NCBI RefSeq assembly: GCF_017086365.1
Contig: NZ_CP070969.1
Coordinates: 2,914,001 to 2,978,000 of the forward strand
DNA: 64,000 nt
Origin: Paenibacillus tianjinensis
GTDB lineage: Bacteria; Bacillota; Bacilli; Paenibacillales; Paenibacillaceae
Direction: 5' to 3'
The notes below the pieces were generated by a model. It searched no databases and had not been told where the DNA came from. It saw only the letters and a program-made list of their open reading frames with translations. The position numbers and the translations under genes were made by a program. Positions within the stretch are counted from its first letter, which is position 1; every line of letters begins with the position of its first letter. Below, piece by piece: positions 54,387 through 62,212 of the stretch.

Positions 54387-54480
54387 TCCTTATCCCTCCA
54401 ATCGAAATAACCCTAACCATAGCTTAACTCAAGAAGTCAATAAAAAACAACACAAAAACAAATAAAAAATGTGAATCTTA

Positions 54481-54510
54481 TTGACAATAAATATTGATAG
54501 CGTTTACACT
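54481..54510 (+). promoter_or_regulatory. Promoter of aldA
   Basis: TTGACA (54481-54486), 18-nt spacer, TACACT (54505-54510); overlapped by a cre site. Confidence 0.6.
54495..54508. promoter_or_regulatory. CcpA cre site at the aldA promoter
   Basis: TGATAGCGTTTACA; its reverse complement TGTAAACGCTATCA fits TGWAARCGYTWNCW at all 14 positions and covers the -10 region, a position for repression. Confidence 0.8.
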
Positions 54511-54551
54511 ATTGGTGGGAAATGGAACAATCACCTTGAGGGGGAGAAGCA

Positions 54552-55997
54552 GTGACCAAACATTTGATGTACATCGATGGCCAATTTACCGAAGCAGAAG
54601 GCAAAGAGTGGATGGAAGTAACGAATCCTGCAACTGATGAAGTGATCTCACAGGTTCCCAAGGCTACCAGGAATGATGTCATTCGAGCCATCAATGCTGC
54701 GGAAGAAGCCCAATCTGCCTGGGAGGAGACACCTGCGGTTGAACGCGGGAAGTATCTGCATGCCATCGCAGACGGGATTCGTGCGGAGGCGGACAGCATC
54801 GCCAGGCTGATCTCCGAGGAAGTGGGCAAAACACTGGAATTATCTACCGTAGAGGTTAACTTTACAGCAGATTATATGGATTATATGGCTGAATGGGCAC
54901 GACGCTATGAAGGTGAAATCGTTCAGAGCGACCGCGATAACGAGAACATCTTTGTATTTAAACGAGCAATAGGGGTAACTACGGGTATTCTGCCCTGGAA
55001 CTTCCCGTTCTTTCTGATTGCCCGGAAGATGGCTCCGGCCCTGATCACCGGTAATACGATTGTCGTCAAGCCAAGTGCAGAATCGCCGAATAATGCTGTC
55101 GCTTTTAGTAAAATTGTTGACGCAGCAGGCTTGCCCAAAGGGGTATTCAACCTTGTCACAGGCAGAGGCGCTGAGGTGGGCAATGAGCTGGCCAGCAATC
55201 CTAAGGTCGGAATGGTCAGCCTGACAGGCAGCGTGCCGGCCGGACAGAAGGTGATGGAAGCTGCTGCAGAGAACATCATCAAGGTTAGTCTTGAGCTTGG
55301 CGGTAAGGCTCCAGCCATTGTTATGGACGATGCCGACCTGGATCTGGCTATCAAAGCCATCGTAGATTCACGGGTAATCAATACGGGTCAGGTCTGCAAC
55401 TGTGCGGAACGCGTCTATGTGCATGAGAAGATCAAGGACGAATTCACGGCCCGTCTGGTTGAGGCCATGAAGGCAGTGAAATACGGTGATCCGTTAAAAG
55501 ATAAAGATATTCAGATGGGCCCGCTGATCAACAAGGCCGCACAAGATTCAGTCCAGCAAAAGGTGGACCGGGCGGTTGAAGAAGGTGCAAAAATCCTCCT
55601 TGGCGGTAAAAAGGTAGAGGGGGCAGGCAGCTTTTTTGAACCGACGGTCATTTCAGAAGCTACGAATGACATGGAAATTGTACAAGAGGAAATCTTCGGA
55701 CCCGTGATCCCGGTGATTACTTTTTCCTCCTTGGATGAAGCCATTGCACTTGCAAATGACAGCGAATTCGGCTTGACCTCTTCTTTATATACGCAAAATC
55801 TTAATGTCGCCATGAAGGTTATCAAACGCCTGAAATATGGTGAAACCTATATTAACCGTGAGAACTTCGAAGCGATGCAGGGCTTCCATGCAGGCTGGCG
55901 GAAATCCGGCATCGGCGGAGCGGATGGTAAACATGGATTGAATGAATACCTGCAGACGCATGTAGTCTATCTGCAGTATGACAAATCAGTTAATTAA
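54552..55997 (+). CDS. aldA: Lactaldehyde dehydrogenase (AldA-type aldehyde dehydrogenase)
   Basis: 481 aa from GTG 54552 (GAGGGGGAG upstream). It follows E. coli AldA along its length: FTADYMDYMAEWARRYEGEI, TGILPWNFPFFLIARKMAP, LELGGKAPAIVMDDADL (catalytic Glu), the catalytic-Cys motif NTGQVCNCAERVYV, and the ending GFHAGWRKSGIGGADGKHGL. The reaction is lactaldehyde or glycolaldehyde to lactate or glycolate with NAD. Divergent from lutABC, which would oxidise the lactate made. Expression is probably under CcpA. Confidence 0.9.
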   Translation: MTKHLMYIDGQFTEAEGKEWMEVTNPATDEVISQVPKATRNDVIRAINAAEEAQSAWEETPAVERGKYLHAIADGIRAEADSIARLISEEVGKTLELSTVEVNFTADYMDYMAEWARRYEGEIVQSDRDNENIFVFKRAIGVTTGILPWNFPFFLIARKMAPALITGNTIVVKPSAESPNNAVAFSKIVDAAGLPKGVFNLVTGRGAEVGNELASNPKVGMVSLTGSVPAGQKVMEAAAENIIKVSLELGGKAPAIVMDDADLDLAIKAIVDSRVINTGQVCNCAERVYVHEKIKDEFTARLVEAMKAVKYGDPLKDKDIQMGPLINKAAQDSVQQKVDRAVEEGAKILLGGKKVEGAGSFFEPTVISEATNDMEIVQEEIFGPVIPVITFSSLDEAIALANDSEFGLTSSLYTQNLNVAMKVIKRLKYGETYINRENFEAMQGFHAGWRKSGIGGADGKHGLNEYLQTHVVYLQYDKSVN

Positions 55998-56042
55998 AAG
56001 AAACAGGAACGCAATTTTGGGATGATCATAATAATAAGTAAG

Positions 56043-56071
56043 AAGCTCCCGGGCAGCCCGGGAGCTTTTGT
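56043..56071 (+). terminator. Terminator after aldA
   Basis: AAGCTCCCGGG / CCCGGGAGCTT stem followed by TT, then G-T rich sequence. Confidence 0.75.
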
Positions 56072-56112
56072 GATGTTGGCGATTATCAGGATTACACCTT
56101 ATCGCAAACGGA

Positions 56113-56529
56113 CTATAGGTTCTTCTTCAGATAATACTTGGTATGACCCTGAAGCGGGCAATCCTTGATCTCCCCGAAGATTTCGTACCCTTGCTTCTGA
56201 TAGAAATGTGGTGCCTGCCAGCTCATTGTTGTCAATTCACTCACTTTACAGCCGCGCAGCCGGGCTCTGGCTTCCAGCTCTTGCAGAAGTTCACCGCCCA
56301 GACCCTTACCTCTGTACGTAGGGTCGACGGCCAGCAGGTGCACATTTAATATATTCCAGACGATATCCCCGGTGATACCGCCAATGAAGGTCCCATTCTC
56401 GTAAGCTGCCAGAGAGAGCTCTTCGCGTTCATACGGCGGAATGCTGTGATCCGCCCGCTGGCTGTGCTCTTCCAGTAATCTCGAGATTTCCCGCTGATTG
56501 TGCTGATGGTCCAGCTCTACTATTTCCAA
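56113..56529 (-). CDS. GNAT family acetyltransferase
   Basis: 138 aa from TTG 56529, 7 nt after AGGAGG; no ATG is available near the domain start. The GNAT core is VHLLAVDPTYRGKGLGGELL (acetyl-CoA pyrophosphate loop) followed by the C-terminal APHFYQKQGYEIFGEI. Small single-domain acetyltransferase with unknown substrate. It is divergent from the glycerophosphodiesterase gene. Confidence 0.85.
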   Translation of the reverse strand: MEIVELDHQHNQREISRLLEEHSQRADHSIPPYEREELSLAAYENGTFIGGITGDIVWNILNVHLLAVDPTYRGKGLGGELLQELEARARLRGCKVSELTTMSWQAPHFYQKQGYEIFGEIKDCPLQGHTKYYLKKNL

Positions 56530-56674
56530 CGTACGTCCTCCTTATGCCTAAACTATGATAAGTATAATAGCAAGGATGAACTACTCCAAGTAATGAAACC
56601 TGTAGATTTTAATTAGGCCAACTGTTAGTATAATATTCATGTCATTAAGGATAGAGAAGAATGAGGGTAACGAA

Positions 56675-57586
56675 ATGATGAAGGTGTTCAGGCACAAAGC
56701 GTATTTTACCGGAATACATGTATTGCTGTTTGTTTCTTTGTTAACAATACTTTACGCTTATTCCCCGACGATCCGGGTGAAGGTGAAAGAGATTATGGAT
56801 CCTGCAGATAAAGTCTACACGATAGCCCACCGCGGCGCGTCCGGGTATGCTCCGGAGAACACTATCCCTGCTTTTGAGCTGGCGGCCGAGATGAAGGCGG
56901 ATATTATTGAGATGGATATCCACTTAACCAAGGATGGGATTCCGGTCGTGATTCATGATGATACCGTTAACCGCACAACTAATGGCAAGGGCTATGTAAA
57001 AAACATGACCCTAGAGCAGCTGGAACGGCTAGATGCGGGAACCTGGTTCAACGAGGCCTACCCGATGTTTGCCCGGGACAAATATGCCGGCACTACCATT
57101 CCCACGCTTGACCAGGTATTTGAAACGTTCGGCAAAGAGATCAAATACATTCTGGAGATCAAGGATTCCGCACCAGGTACTGATATTGAAACCCTTATCA
57201 ATGAATCCATTCAGAAATATGATCTGGAGGATGTGGTAGCCATTCATTCCTTCAGCGCAGGCAGCTTACGCAAATTCCACAGAATCAATCCGGACATTCC
57301 GTTATATCAGCTGGTCTGGTATGATTACAACGCAGTGAGAGTCTCAGAAACTTATCTGAAAGACATAAAATCATACGCAGTAGGTATTAGCCCGAATTTT
57401 CAGGGGATCAGTTCGGCTTATGTAGCACAGGTTAAGAATTTCGGGCTCAAGGTAATGCCTTATACAGTAAATTATCAGCTCAACATGGATAAAGCCTATT
57501 CCTGGGGTGTGGATGGAGTTTATACCAATTTTCCTGACCGTCTGCTTGAAGTCATTCACACCAACAGAGATAATGCCCAGTGGTAA
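56675..57586 (+). CDS. Glycerophosphodiester phosphodiesterase, membrane-anchored
   Basis: 303 aa from ATG 56675 (GAGGGT upstream); ATG 56678 is equally possible. One N-terminal hydrophobic segment (FTGIHVLLFVSLLTILYAYS) anchors or exports the protein. The GDPD TIM barrel then shows IAHRGASGYAPENT, EMDIHLTKDGIPVVIHDDTV (catalytic His/Glu/Asp), and ILEIKDS. It hydrolyses glycerophosphodiesters or teichoic-acid-like substrates outside the membrane, yielding glycerol-3-phosphate. Confidence 0.9.
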   Translation: MMKVFRHKAYFTGIHVLLFVSLLTILYAYSPTIRVKVKEIMDPADKVYTIAHRGASGYAPENTIPAFELAAEMKADIIEMDIHLTKDGIPVVIHDDTVNRTTNGKGYVKNMTLEQLERLDAGTWFNEAYPMFARDKYAGTTIPTLDQVFETFGKEIKYILEIKDSAPGTDIETLINESIQKYDLEDVVAIHSFSAGSLRKFHRINPDIPLYQLVWYDYNAVRVSETYLKDIKSYAVGISPNFQGISSAYVAQVKNFGLKVMPYTVNYQLNMDKAYSWGVDGVYTNFPDRLLEVIHTNRDNAQW

Positions 57587-57622
57587 AACGATTGAGCCAG
57601 GAGAAGGCTGCGGCTTATAGAT

Positions 57623-57674
57623 AAAAGGGTCCATTTCTTGTTCTTTACCCGGAACAGGAAATGGACCCTTTTTG
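57623..57674. terminator. Bidirectional terminator
   Basis: AAAAGGGTCCATTTC with its complement GAAATGGACCCTTTT; inner GTTC/GAAC. It serves the convergent GDPD and serine hydrolase genes. Confidence 0.85.
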
Positions 57675-57676
57675 TC

Positions 57677-58852
57677 TTACAGCGTGCTGAACACGATGTT
57701 GCGGAGCTTGCGGGTAACGGCCATCGTGCCGGCATCCTTTTTCTGAACCATAAACAATACGGTCAGCGCATCTGCTGGGCTGTTGGTGAAATAAGCCCCA
57801 AGCCAGCCGTCCCAGCCGTATTCACCCCGGCTGCCAAGGCAACCGGCTTTCCCTGGCTCAGTCATGATGCGCATCTGGTTACCATAACTATGTCCGCACA
57901 GAGAATGCCATGTATCGAAGCCTTTTTGCTGCCAGCTGCTTAAGGAAGCCGAGGTCATATATTGAACCGTTCTAGGCTTCAATAAAGTCACTCCGTTTAG
58001 AGATCCTTGATTCATCAGCATCGTCGTAAATTTGGCCGCATCGTCAATCGTAGACGCAAGTCCTGCTCCGCCGGACTCAAACAACGGTTCCCGGTCCATC
58101 TGATGAACGATGCCTAGATGACTTTCCGCGTACAGCTTAAGTCCGCCTTCGCCGTCATCCTGATAGGTGTTCACAAGACGCGCTCTTTTATCTCCAGACA
58201 GCCAGAAGCCGGTATCCTGCATTCCCAGCGGGTCGAACATTTCTTTTTGCAAAAATTGCCCGTAGCGCATGCCGCTAACCGCTTCCACAATTGCGCCAAG
58301 AACGTCCGCCGACGTTCCGTATTGCCAGTACGATCCCGGGTCGAATGAAAGGGGGCCTTGGCCCAGGCGGTTAGCGAATTCCATGGTGCTCATCGCGTTA
58401 TCCGTGTACAAACGGCTGCCCAGTTCCTGGAACAAAACGTCTGTATGCTGCCCGGCTTTGTCCGTTCCGCCGTATACCAGACCAGAGGTCATGTTCAGCA
58501 AATCGTGTATGCACACCTCCCGGCTGGCAGGCACCAGTTCACCGTTTTTCTCAACCAGCTGGTTTTTGAAACCCGGTATATAGCGGCTTACAGGATCGAA
58601 CAAATCGATTTCCCCACGCTCGAGCAGCATCATGACGGAAGCGGCGGTGACCGGTTTCGTCATTGAGTATAAACGATAAATCGAATCCCTTGTAATAGGG
58701 CGTCCAGACTCTATGTCAGCCATACCGTCCTCATGGTAAAAAACTTCACTCCCGTCCTTGATCACCATAAAGTTCGCGCCGGCGATTTCGTTGTTGTCGA
58801 TGCTTGCTTTCAGCGTTTTTTTCAATTGGTTGGTTATGTTTGGCTCCAGCAT
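57677..58852 (-). CDS. Serine hydrolase of the beta-lactamase class C/EstB family
   Basis: 391 aa, AAGGAG before the ATG. The catalytic SxxK is in RLYSMTKPVTAASVMM, the second motif is YQ-type (SYWQYGTSADVLGAIVE), and the third-strand motif lies near GEYGWDGWLGAYF. It has no signal peptide, so a cytoplasmic esterase or peptidase is more likely than a beta-lactamase. A cre-like site lies 45 bp upstream. Confidence 0.87.
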   Translation of the reverse strand: MLEPNITNQLKKTLKASIDNNEIAGANFMVIKDGSEVFYHEDGMADIESGRPITRDSIYRLYSMTKPVTAASVMMLLERGEIDLFDPVSRYIPGFKNQLVEKNGELVPASREVCIHDLLNMTSGLVYGGTDKAGQHTDVLFQELGSRLYTDNAMSTMEFANRLGQGPLSFDPGSYWQYGTSADVLGAIVEAVSGMRYGQFLQKEMFDPLGMQDTGFWLSGDKRARLVNTYQDDGEGGLKLYAESHLGIVHQMDREPLFESGGAGLASTIDDAAKFTTMLMNQGSLNGVTLLKPRTVQYMTSASLSSWQQKGFDTWHSLCGHSYGNQMRIMTEPGKAGCLGSRGEYGWDGWLGAYFTNSPADALTVLFMVQKKDAGTMAVTRKLRNIVFSTL

Positions 58853-58896
58853 TTGGCCTATGTCTCCTTCTCAATTCACAATGTACTATAGAAAAT

Positions 58897-58910
58897 AGTA
58901 AACGCTTTTA
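58897..58910. promoter_or_regulatory. Candidate cre site before the serine hydrolase gene
   Basis: On the minus strand TAAAAGCGTTTACT matches TGWAARCGYTWNCW at 13 of 14 positions. Confidence 0.5.
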
Positions 58911-59012
58911 TGGCGGTTGTATAGTGCCGCATCAAATAATGAATGAACGAAGCCCGGGAATGACATCCTAAGGAAGTAGTATACATCTCAGTTCCCCGAG
59001 GAGGATTCTTGT

Positions 59013-59144
59013 ATGACTCACCAGTTAAAAAGAAGAGAAGATGCCTGGAAGTCACGAAAGCAAGATCAGCATCCCCATGGTAAAATCAAATCGCTTAAGA
59101 CCTTGTCCAGCGAATATGACGAGAAGCATACTACGACTTTGTAA
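59013..59144 (+). CDS. Small basic protein (43 aa)
   Basis: ATG 59013 with GAGGAGG 8 nt upstream. The product begins MTHQLKRREDAWKSRKQ, is rich in Lys, Arg and His, and ends HTTTL. The strong ribosome site and the hairpin after the stop suggest a genuine gene. It recalls small basic proteins of spore-forming Bacilli, but I cannot assign a family. Confidence 0.6.
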   Translation: MTHQLKRREDAWKSRKQDQHPHGKIKSLKTLSSEYDEKHTTTL

Positions 59145-59156
59145 GGAAGAGAAGGG

Positions 59157-59185
59157 CTGCCTGAGCATTTGCCGGCAGTCTTTCT
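59157..59185 (+). terminator. Probable terminator after the 43-aa gene
   Basis: CTGCC / GGCAG stem followed by TCTTTCTTTT. Confidence 0.5.
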
Positions 59186-59204
59186 TTTGCTGCATAAAAA
59201 CACT

Positions 59205-59233
59205 TTGACGAATTCAATTTTATGGCGTACGAT
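59205..59233 (+). promoter_or_regulatory. Promoter of arsR
   Basis: TTGACG (59205-59210), 17-nt spacer, TACGAT (59228-59233). Confidence 0.7.
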
Positions 59234-59239
59234 AAACGC

Positions 59240-59255
59240 ATCAAATAAATTTGAT
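59240..59255. promoter_or_regulatory. ArsR operator 1
   Basis: ATCAAAT-AA-ATTTGAT, perfect inverted repeat with 2-nt centre at the expected transcription start of arsR. Confidence 0.7.
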
Positions 59256-59271
59256 TTGATGAGGTTAATCT

Positions 59272-59580
59272 ATGGATACAGAACAACAATCACGGCTTTT
59301 TACGAATTACGAACAAAAGTTCAAGGCGCTGGCCGATCAGAAGCGTTTAGCGATTTTACTCGAAATTAATAAACATTCTGAAGTCTGTGTGTGTGATCTG
59401 GAGGGAATTGTAGATCTTCCGCAATCTAAGCTGTCTTATCACCTTAAGCTGTTGTTTGATGCAGATTTAATTAAATGCCGGCGAGAAGGCCGCTGGAATT
59501 ATTACAGTATCAATGAGAAGGTTATGAAGTATCTTTTGCCGGACGACGTATGTTGTGTTTTTTACCCGCCGACTACATAA
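59272..59580 (+). CDS. arsR: ArsR/SmtB-family metal(loid)-responsive repressor
   Basis: 102 aa. Winged HTH with Cys39-Val-Cys41-Asp-Leu (EVCVCDLEG), the alpha-3 metalloid/metal site of ArsR/CadC-type sensors, followed by LPQSKLSYHLKLLFDADLIK (recognition helix) and the wing. A further CC pair lies near the C-terminus (DDVCCVFY). Inducer probably As(III)/Sb(III) or a soft metal; this is inferred from the Cys pair. The same palindrome lies before this gene and before gshF, so both are probably in its regulon. Confidence 0.85.
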   Translation: MDTEQQSRLFTNYEQKFKALADQKRLAILLEINKHSEVCVCDLEGIVDLPQSKLSYHLKLLFDADLIKCRREGRWNYYSINEKVMKYLLPDDVCCVFYPPTT

Positions 59581-59600
59581 AGCGCGGGTAAAAATTTGCT
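59559..59600 (+). terminator. Hairpin overlapping the arsR stop
   Basis: TTTTTACCCGC (59559-59569) pairs perfectly with GCGGGTAAAAA (59584-59594); weak T tract (TTTGCT) follows. Probable terminator or attenuator. Confidence 0.5.
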
Positions 59601-59605
59601 CTACC

Positions 59606-59623
59606 CATCAAAATAATTTGATG
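59606..59623. promoter_or_regulatory. ArsR operator 2, upstream of gshF
   Basis: CATCAAAATAATTTGATG is symmetric at 16 of 18 positions and shares the ATCAAA/TTTGAT arms of operator 1. The promoter it would overlap is not obvious. Confidence 0.6.
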
Positions 59624-59645
59624 GATAATAACTGGATAAGAACAA

Positions 59646-59866
59646 TCTATATAGATTGAACTTAAAAACTTGAGATAAGGAAAGGAGTGCCGGAGGGGGA
59701 TTTTGGAACTGTAGGAGCGTTAGCGACCGCATTTGTCTCCGGATTTCAACTGCTAACAGCAGAATAAATCAAGAAATCTGGGGACAACAGCGGCCGAAAG
59801 TCCAAATATCCACCGTAGGTGCGACTGATCCTGTACTCTAAAAACTTTAAGTTCATTCAATATAGA
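59646..59866. repeat. 221-bp element with terminal inverted repeats and long internal hairpin
   Basis: The first 21 bases (from TCTATATAGATTGAAC) match the reverse complement of the last 21 (59846-59866) at 19 positions. Inside, GACCGC..TTGTCTCCGGATTTC (about 59725-59747) pairs with GAAATCTGGGGACAA..GCGGCC (about 59773-59795), and a small CTGCT-AAC-AGCAG hairpin sits in the loop. A weaker middle pairing joins 59690-59710 and 59798-59815. It has no coding content. The layout fits a MITE-like or other palindromic intergenic repeat, or a structured leader RNA. It ends 24 bp before gshF. No clear target duplication is seen. Confidence 0.65.
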
Positions 59867-59890
59867 CGATAATGAAAGAAGGTATATACG

Positions 59891-62212
59891 ATGGTGAAGC
59901 TAAACCCGGAATTTTTAAATTACATAATTGACAACAATTTAACTCAAGACATCCTAAAGGGACAATTTGGCCTTGAAAAAGAGAACACTCGGGTCGATAA
60001 GCGGGGGAATCTTGCCCTAACTCCGCACCCGAAAGCCTTTGGCTCAAAAATGGATCATCCTTATATCAAAACGGATTTTTCGGAAAGTCAAGTGGAGATG
60101 ATAACCCCCGTCTTCCGTACCATTGAGGAGACCTATCATTTCCTGGATGCACTTCAGGATATCGTGACGCTAGAATTGGGCGATGAGTATTTGTGGACCA
60201 GCAGTAATCCACCGGCGCTGCCGCATGAAGAGGATATTCCCGTTGCCCGGATGAATGACCCCTTTGAAGACGCTTATAGGGAGAAGCTGGCCAGAAAGTA
60301 TGGAAAAAAGAAGCAGCTGCTCAGCGGAATCCACTTTAATTTTTCGTTCGATGAGGATTTTCTGCAAAGGCTATATCATGCTTCACAAAGTCATGGTGGC
60401 TTTAAGCAATTCAAAGACGGAGTTTATTTAAAAGTTGCACGGAACATTCTGAAATACCGCTGGTTACTGATTTATTTGACAGGCGCAAGTCCCGTATTTA
60501 ATAAATCCTATGTAGAACAATGTGTTTCCTTAAGCGATCAGTTAGATGACGAGAGTCACTTCTTCCCCAATATGAGTTCACTCCGCAATAGTGTGTGCGG
60601 TTACCGGAATGAAAAACCTTTGTATGTTTCGTTTCAATCTATAGATGAATATGTGCGCGATTTGAGGGATTTGGTTCTTTCTAAGGAATTGCTGAGTGCA
60701 AAAGAGTTTTACAGCCCCATCCGGTTGAAGCCGGCGAAAGGGGAGCATCCGCTTCAGGAGCTTCAGGATCACGGGGTAGCTTACATAGAACTAAGGATGT
60801 TTGATTTGAACCCGCTTTTTAAGAACGGAATCGCTTTGCAGACCTTGAAGTTTGTGCATTTATTTCTTGTCTATCTTCTGCTGAAGCAGGATGAACCCTT
60901 TACCCAACAAGAACAGCAGCAAGCGGATTTAAACGTGGACGTACTTCTGATGACAGGGCTCCATGGGGAACTACGGGATAAGGGCTTATCCATTATTGAT
61001 GAAATGCTAAAAATGAACAAATCACTTCAGCCTGACGATCAGGCAATGGTCCAGTATCTGAAAGAGCAAAAGAACATTCTAATGAACCCGGAGCTTAGTT
61101 ACGCCTCTGTCATTAAAGCAGAAATTCAGGCTTCATCCTATTTGGATTATCACCTGGATAGGGCAAAGCAATATGCAGAGGAAAGCTCCGGAGCCGGATA
61201 CAAGTTCACAGGTTACGAAGATTTAGAATTGTCGACTCAGCTTTTATTAAAAGCTGCTGTTAAGCGCGGAATCCGCTTTGAGCTCATAGATCGTGATGAT
61301 AACTTTGTCGTCCTTACAAAAGGAGACCATCAAGAATACGTAAAACAGGCAACAAAAACCGCCTTAGATTCCTATAGCACAGTTCTAATCATGGAAAATA
61401 AGATTGTTACGAAGGAAGTTCTGAAGCATCACGGAATTCGGGTTCCGGCCGGAAAAGCTTATCAAAGCCCACAAGAGGCTATAAAGGATTATGAACTTCA
61501 TCGGGAAAGAAAAATTGTAATTAAACCGAAATCAACCAATTTTGGACTGGGCATCACCATTTTCCCCCATAGCTTTACAGAGGAAGATTATCAGCAAGCG
61601 GTTGAAATGGCCTTTGCTCATGACCGGACGATCTTACTTGAGGAGTTTATATCCGGAAAGGAATACCGGTTCCTGGTGATGGGGGATGAGGTTGTCGGTA
61701 TCCTGCATCGGGTACCCGCCAATGTTGTTGGAGATGGAATTCAGACGATCGAACAGCTTGTCAGCCAAAAGAACAAAGATCCTTTAAGGGGCAGAGGGTA
61801 CAGAACCTCGCTTGAACGGATTCAATTAGGCGAAGCTGAAAAGCTGTTTTTGAGAAATCAATCCCTGAACACCTTCGATATCCCGCGACCCGGTGAAATC
61901 ATTTATTTGAGAGAAAACTCAAACATCAGTACGGGTGGAGACAGTATCGATTATACAGACGATATTCCCGAAAGCTATAAACAACTTGCGATCCGGGCAG
62001 CCAAAGCTGCAGGAGCCACCTTTTGCGGAGTGGATATGATGATCGGGGACAGCAACGTAGAAGCAAATGAGGATAATTATGGTATCATCGAAATCAATTT
62101 TAATCCTGCGATTCATATTCATTGTTATCCTTATCAGGGGAAGAATCGAAGAGCAGACGATAAAATACTCGATTTATTATTCGGACCCGTATATATGCAA
62201 TCTCTTTTGTAA
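59891..62212 (+). CDS. gshF: Bifunctional glutamate-cysteine ligase/glutathione synthetase GshF
   Basis: 773 aa, the usual GshF size. The N-terminal ~450 residues are a glutamate-cysteine ligase (FSESQVEMITPVFRTIEETY, LLSGIHFNFSF, YIELRMFDLNPL). The C-terminal ~300 form an ATP-grasp domain (KIVIKPKSTNFGLGITIF, TILLEEFISGKEYRFLVM, GVDMMIGD, IIEINFNPAIHIHCYP) that adds glycine. One protein thus makes glutathione from its amino acids in the cytosol. Its leader holds an ArsR-type palindrome and the palindromic element. The 3' end overlaps the convergent regulator gene by 36 nt. Confidence 0.93.
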   Translation: MVKLNPEFLNYIIDNNLTQDILKGQFGLEKENTRVDKRGNLALTPHPKAFGSKMDHPYIKTDFSESQVEMITPVFRTIEETYHFLDALQDIVTLELGDEYLWTSSNPPALPHEEDIPVARMNDPFEDAYREKLARKYGKKKQLLSGIHFNFSFDEDFLQRLYHASQSHGGFKQFKDGVYLKVARNILKYRWLLIYLTGASPVFNKSYVEQCVSLSDQLDDESHFFPNMSSLRNSVCGYRNEKPLYVSFQSIDEYVRDLRDLVLSKELLSAKEFYSPIRLKPAKGEHPLQELQDHGVAYIELRMFDLNPLFKNGIALQTLKFVHLFLVYLLLKQDEPFTQQEQQQADLNVDVLLMTGLHGELRDKGLSIIDEMLKMNKSLQPDDQAMVQYLKEQKNILMNPELSYASVIKAEIQASSYLDYHLDRAKQYAEESSGAGYKFTGYEDLELSTQLLLKAAVKRGIRFELIDRDDNFVVLTKGDHQEYVKQATKTALDSYSTVLIMENKIVTKEVLKHHGIRVPAGKAYQSPQEAIKDYELHRERKIVIKPKSTNFGLGITIFPHSFTEEDYQQAVEMAFAHDRTILLEEFISGKEYRFLVMGDEVVGILHRVPANVVGDGIQTIEQLVSQKNKDPLRGRGYRTSLERIQLGEAEKLFLRNQSLNTFDIPRPGEIIYLRENSNISTGGDSIDYTDDIPESYKQLAIRAAKAAGATFCGVDMMIGDSNVEANEDNYGIIEINFNPAIHIHCYPYQGKNRRADDKILDLLFGPVYMQSLL

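Noticed and set aside
59890..62212. Calling the glutathione gene two separate genes (gshA, gshB)
   Set aside because: One uninterrupted frame carries both domains in the known GshF order.
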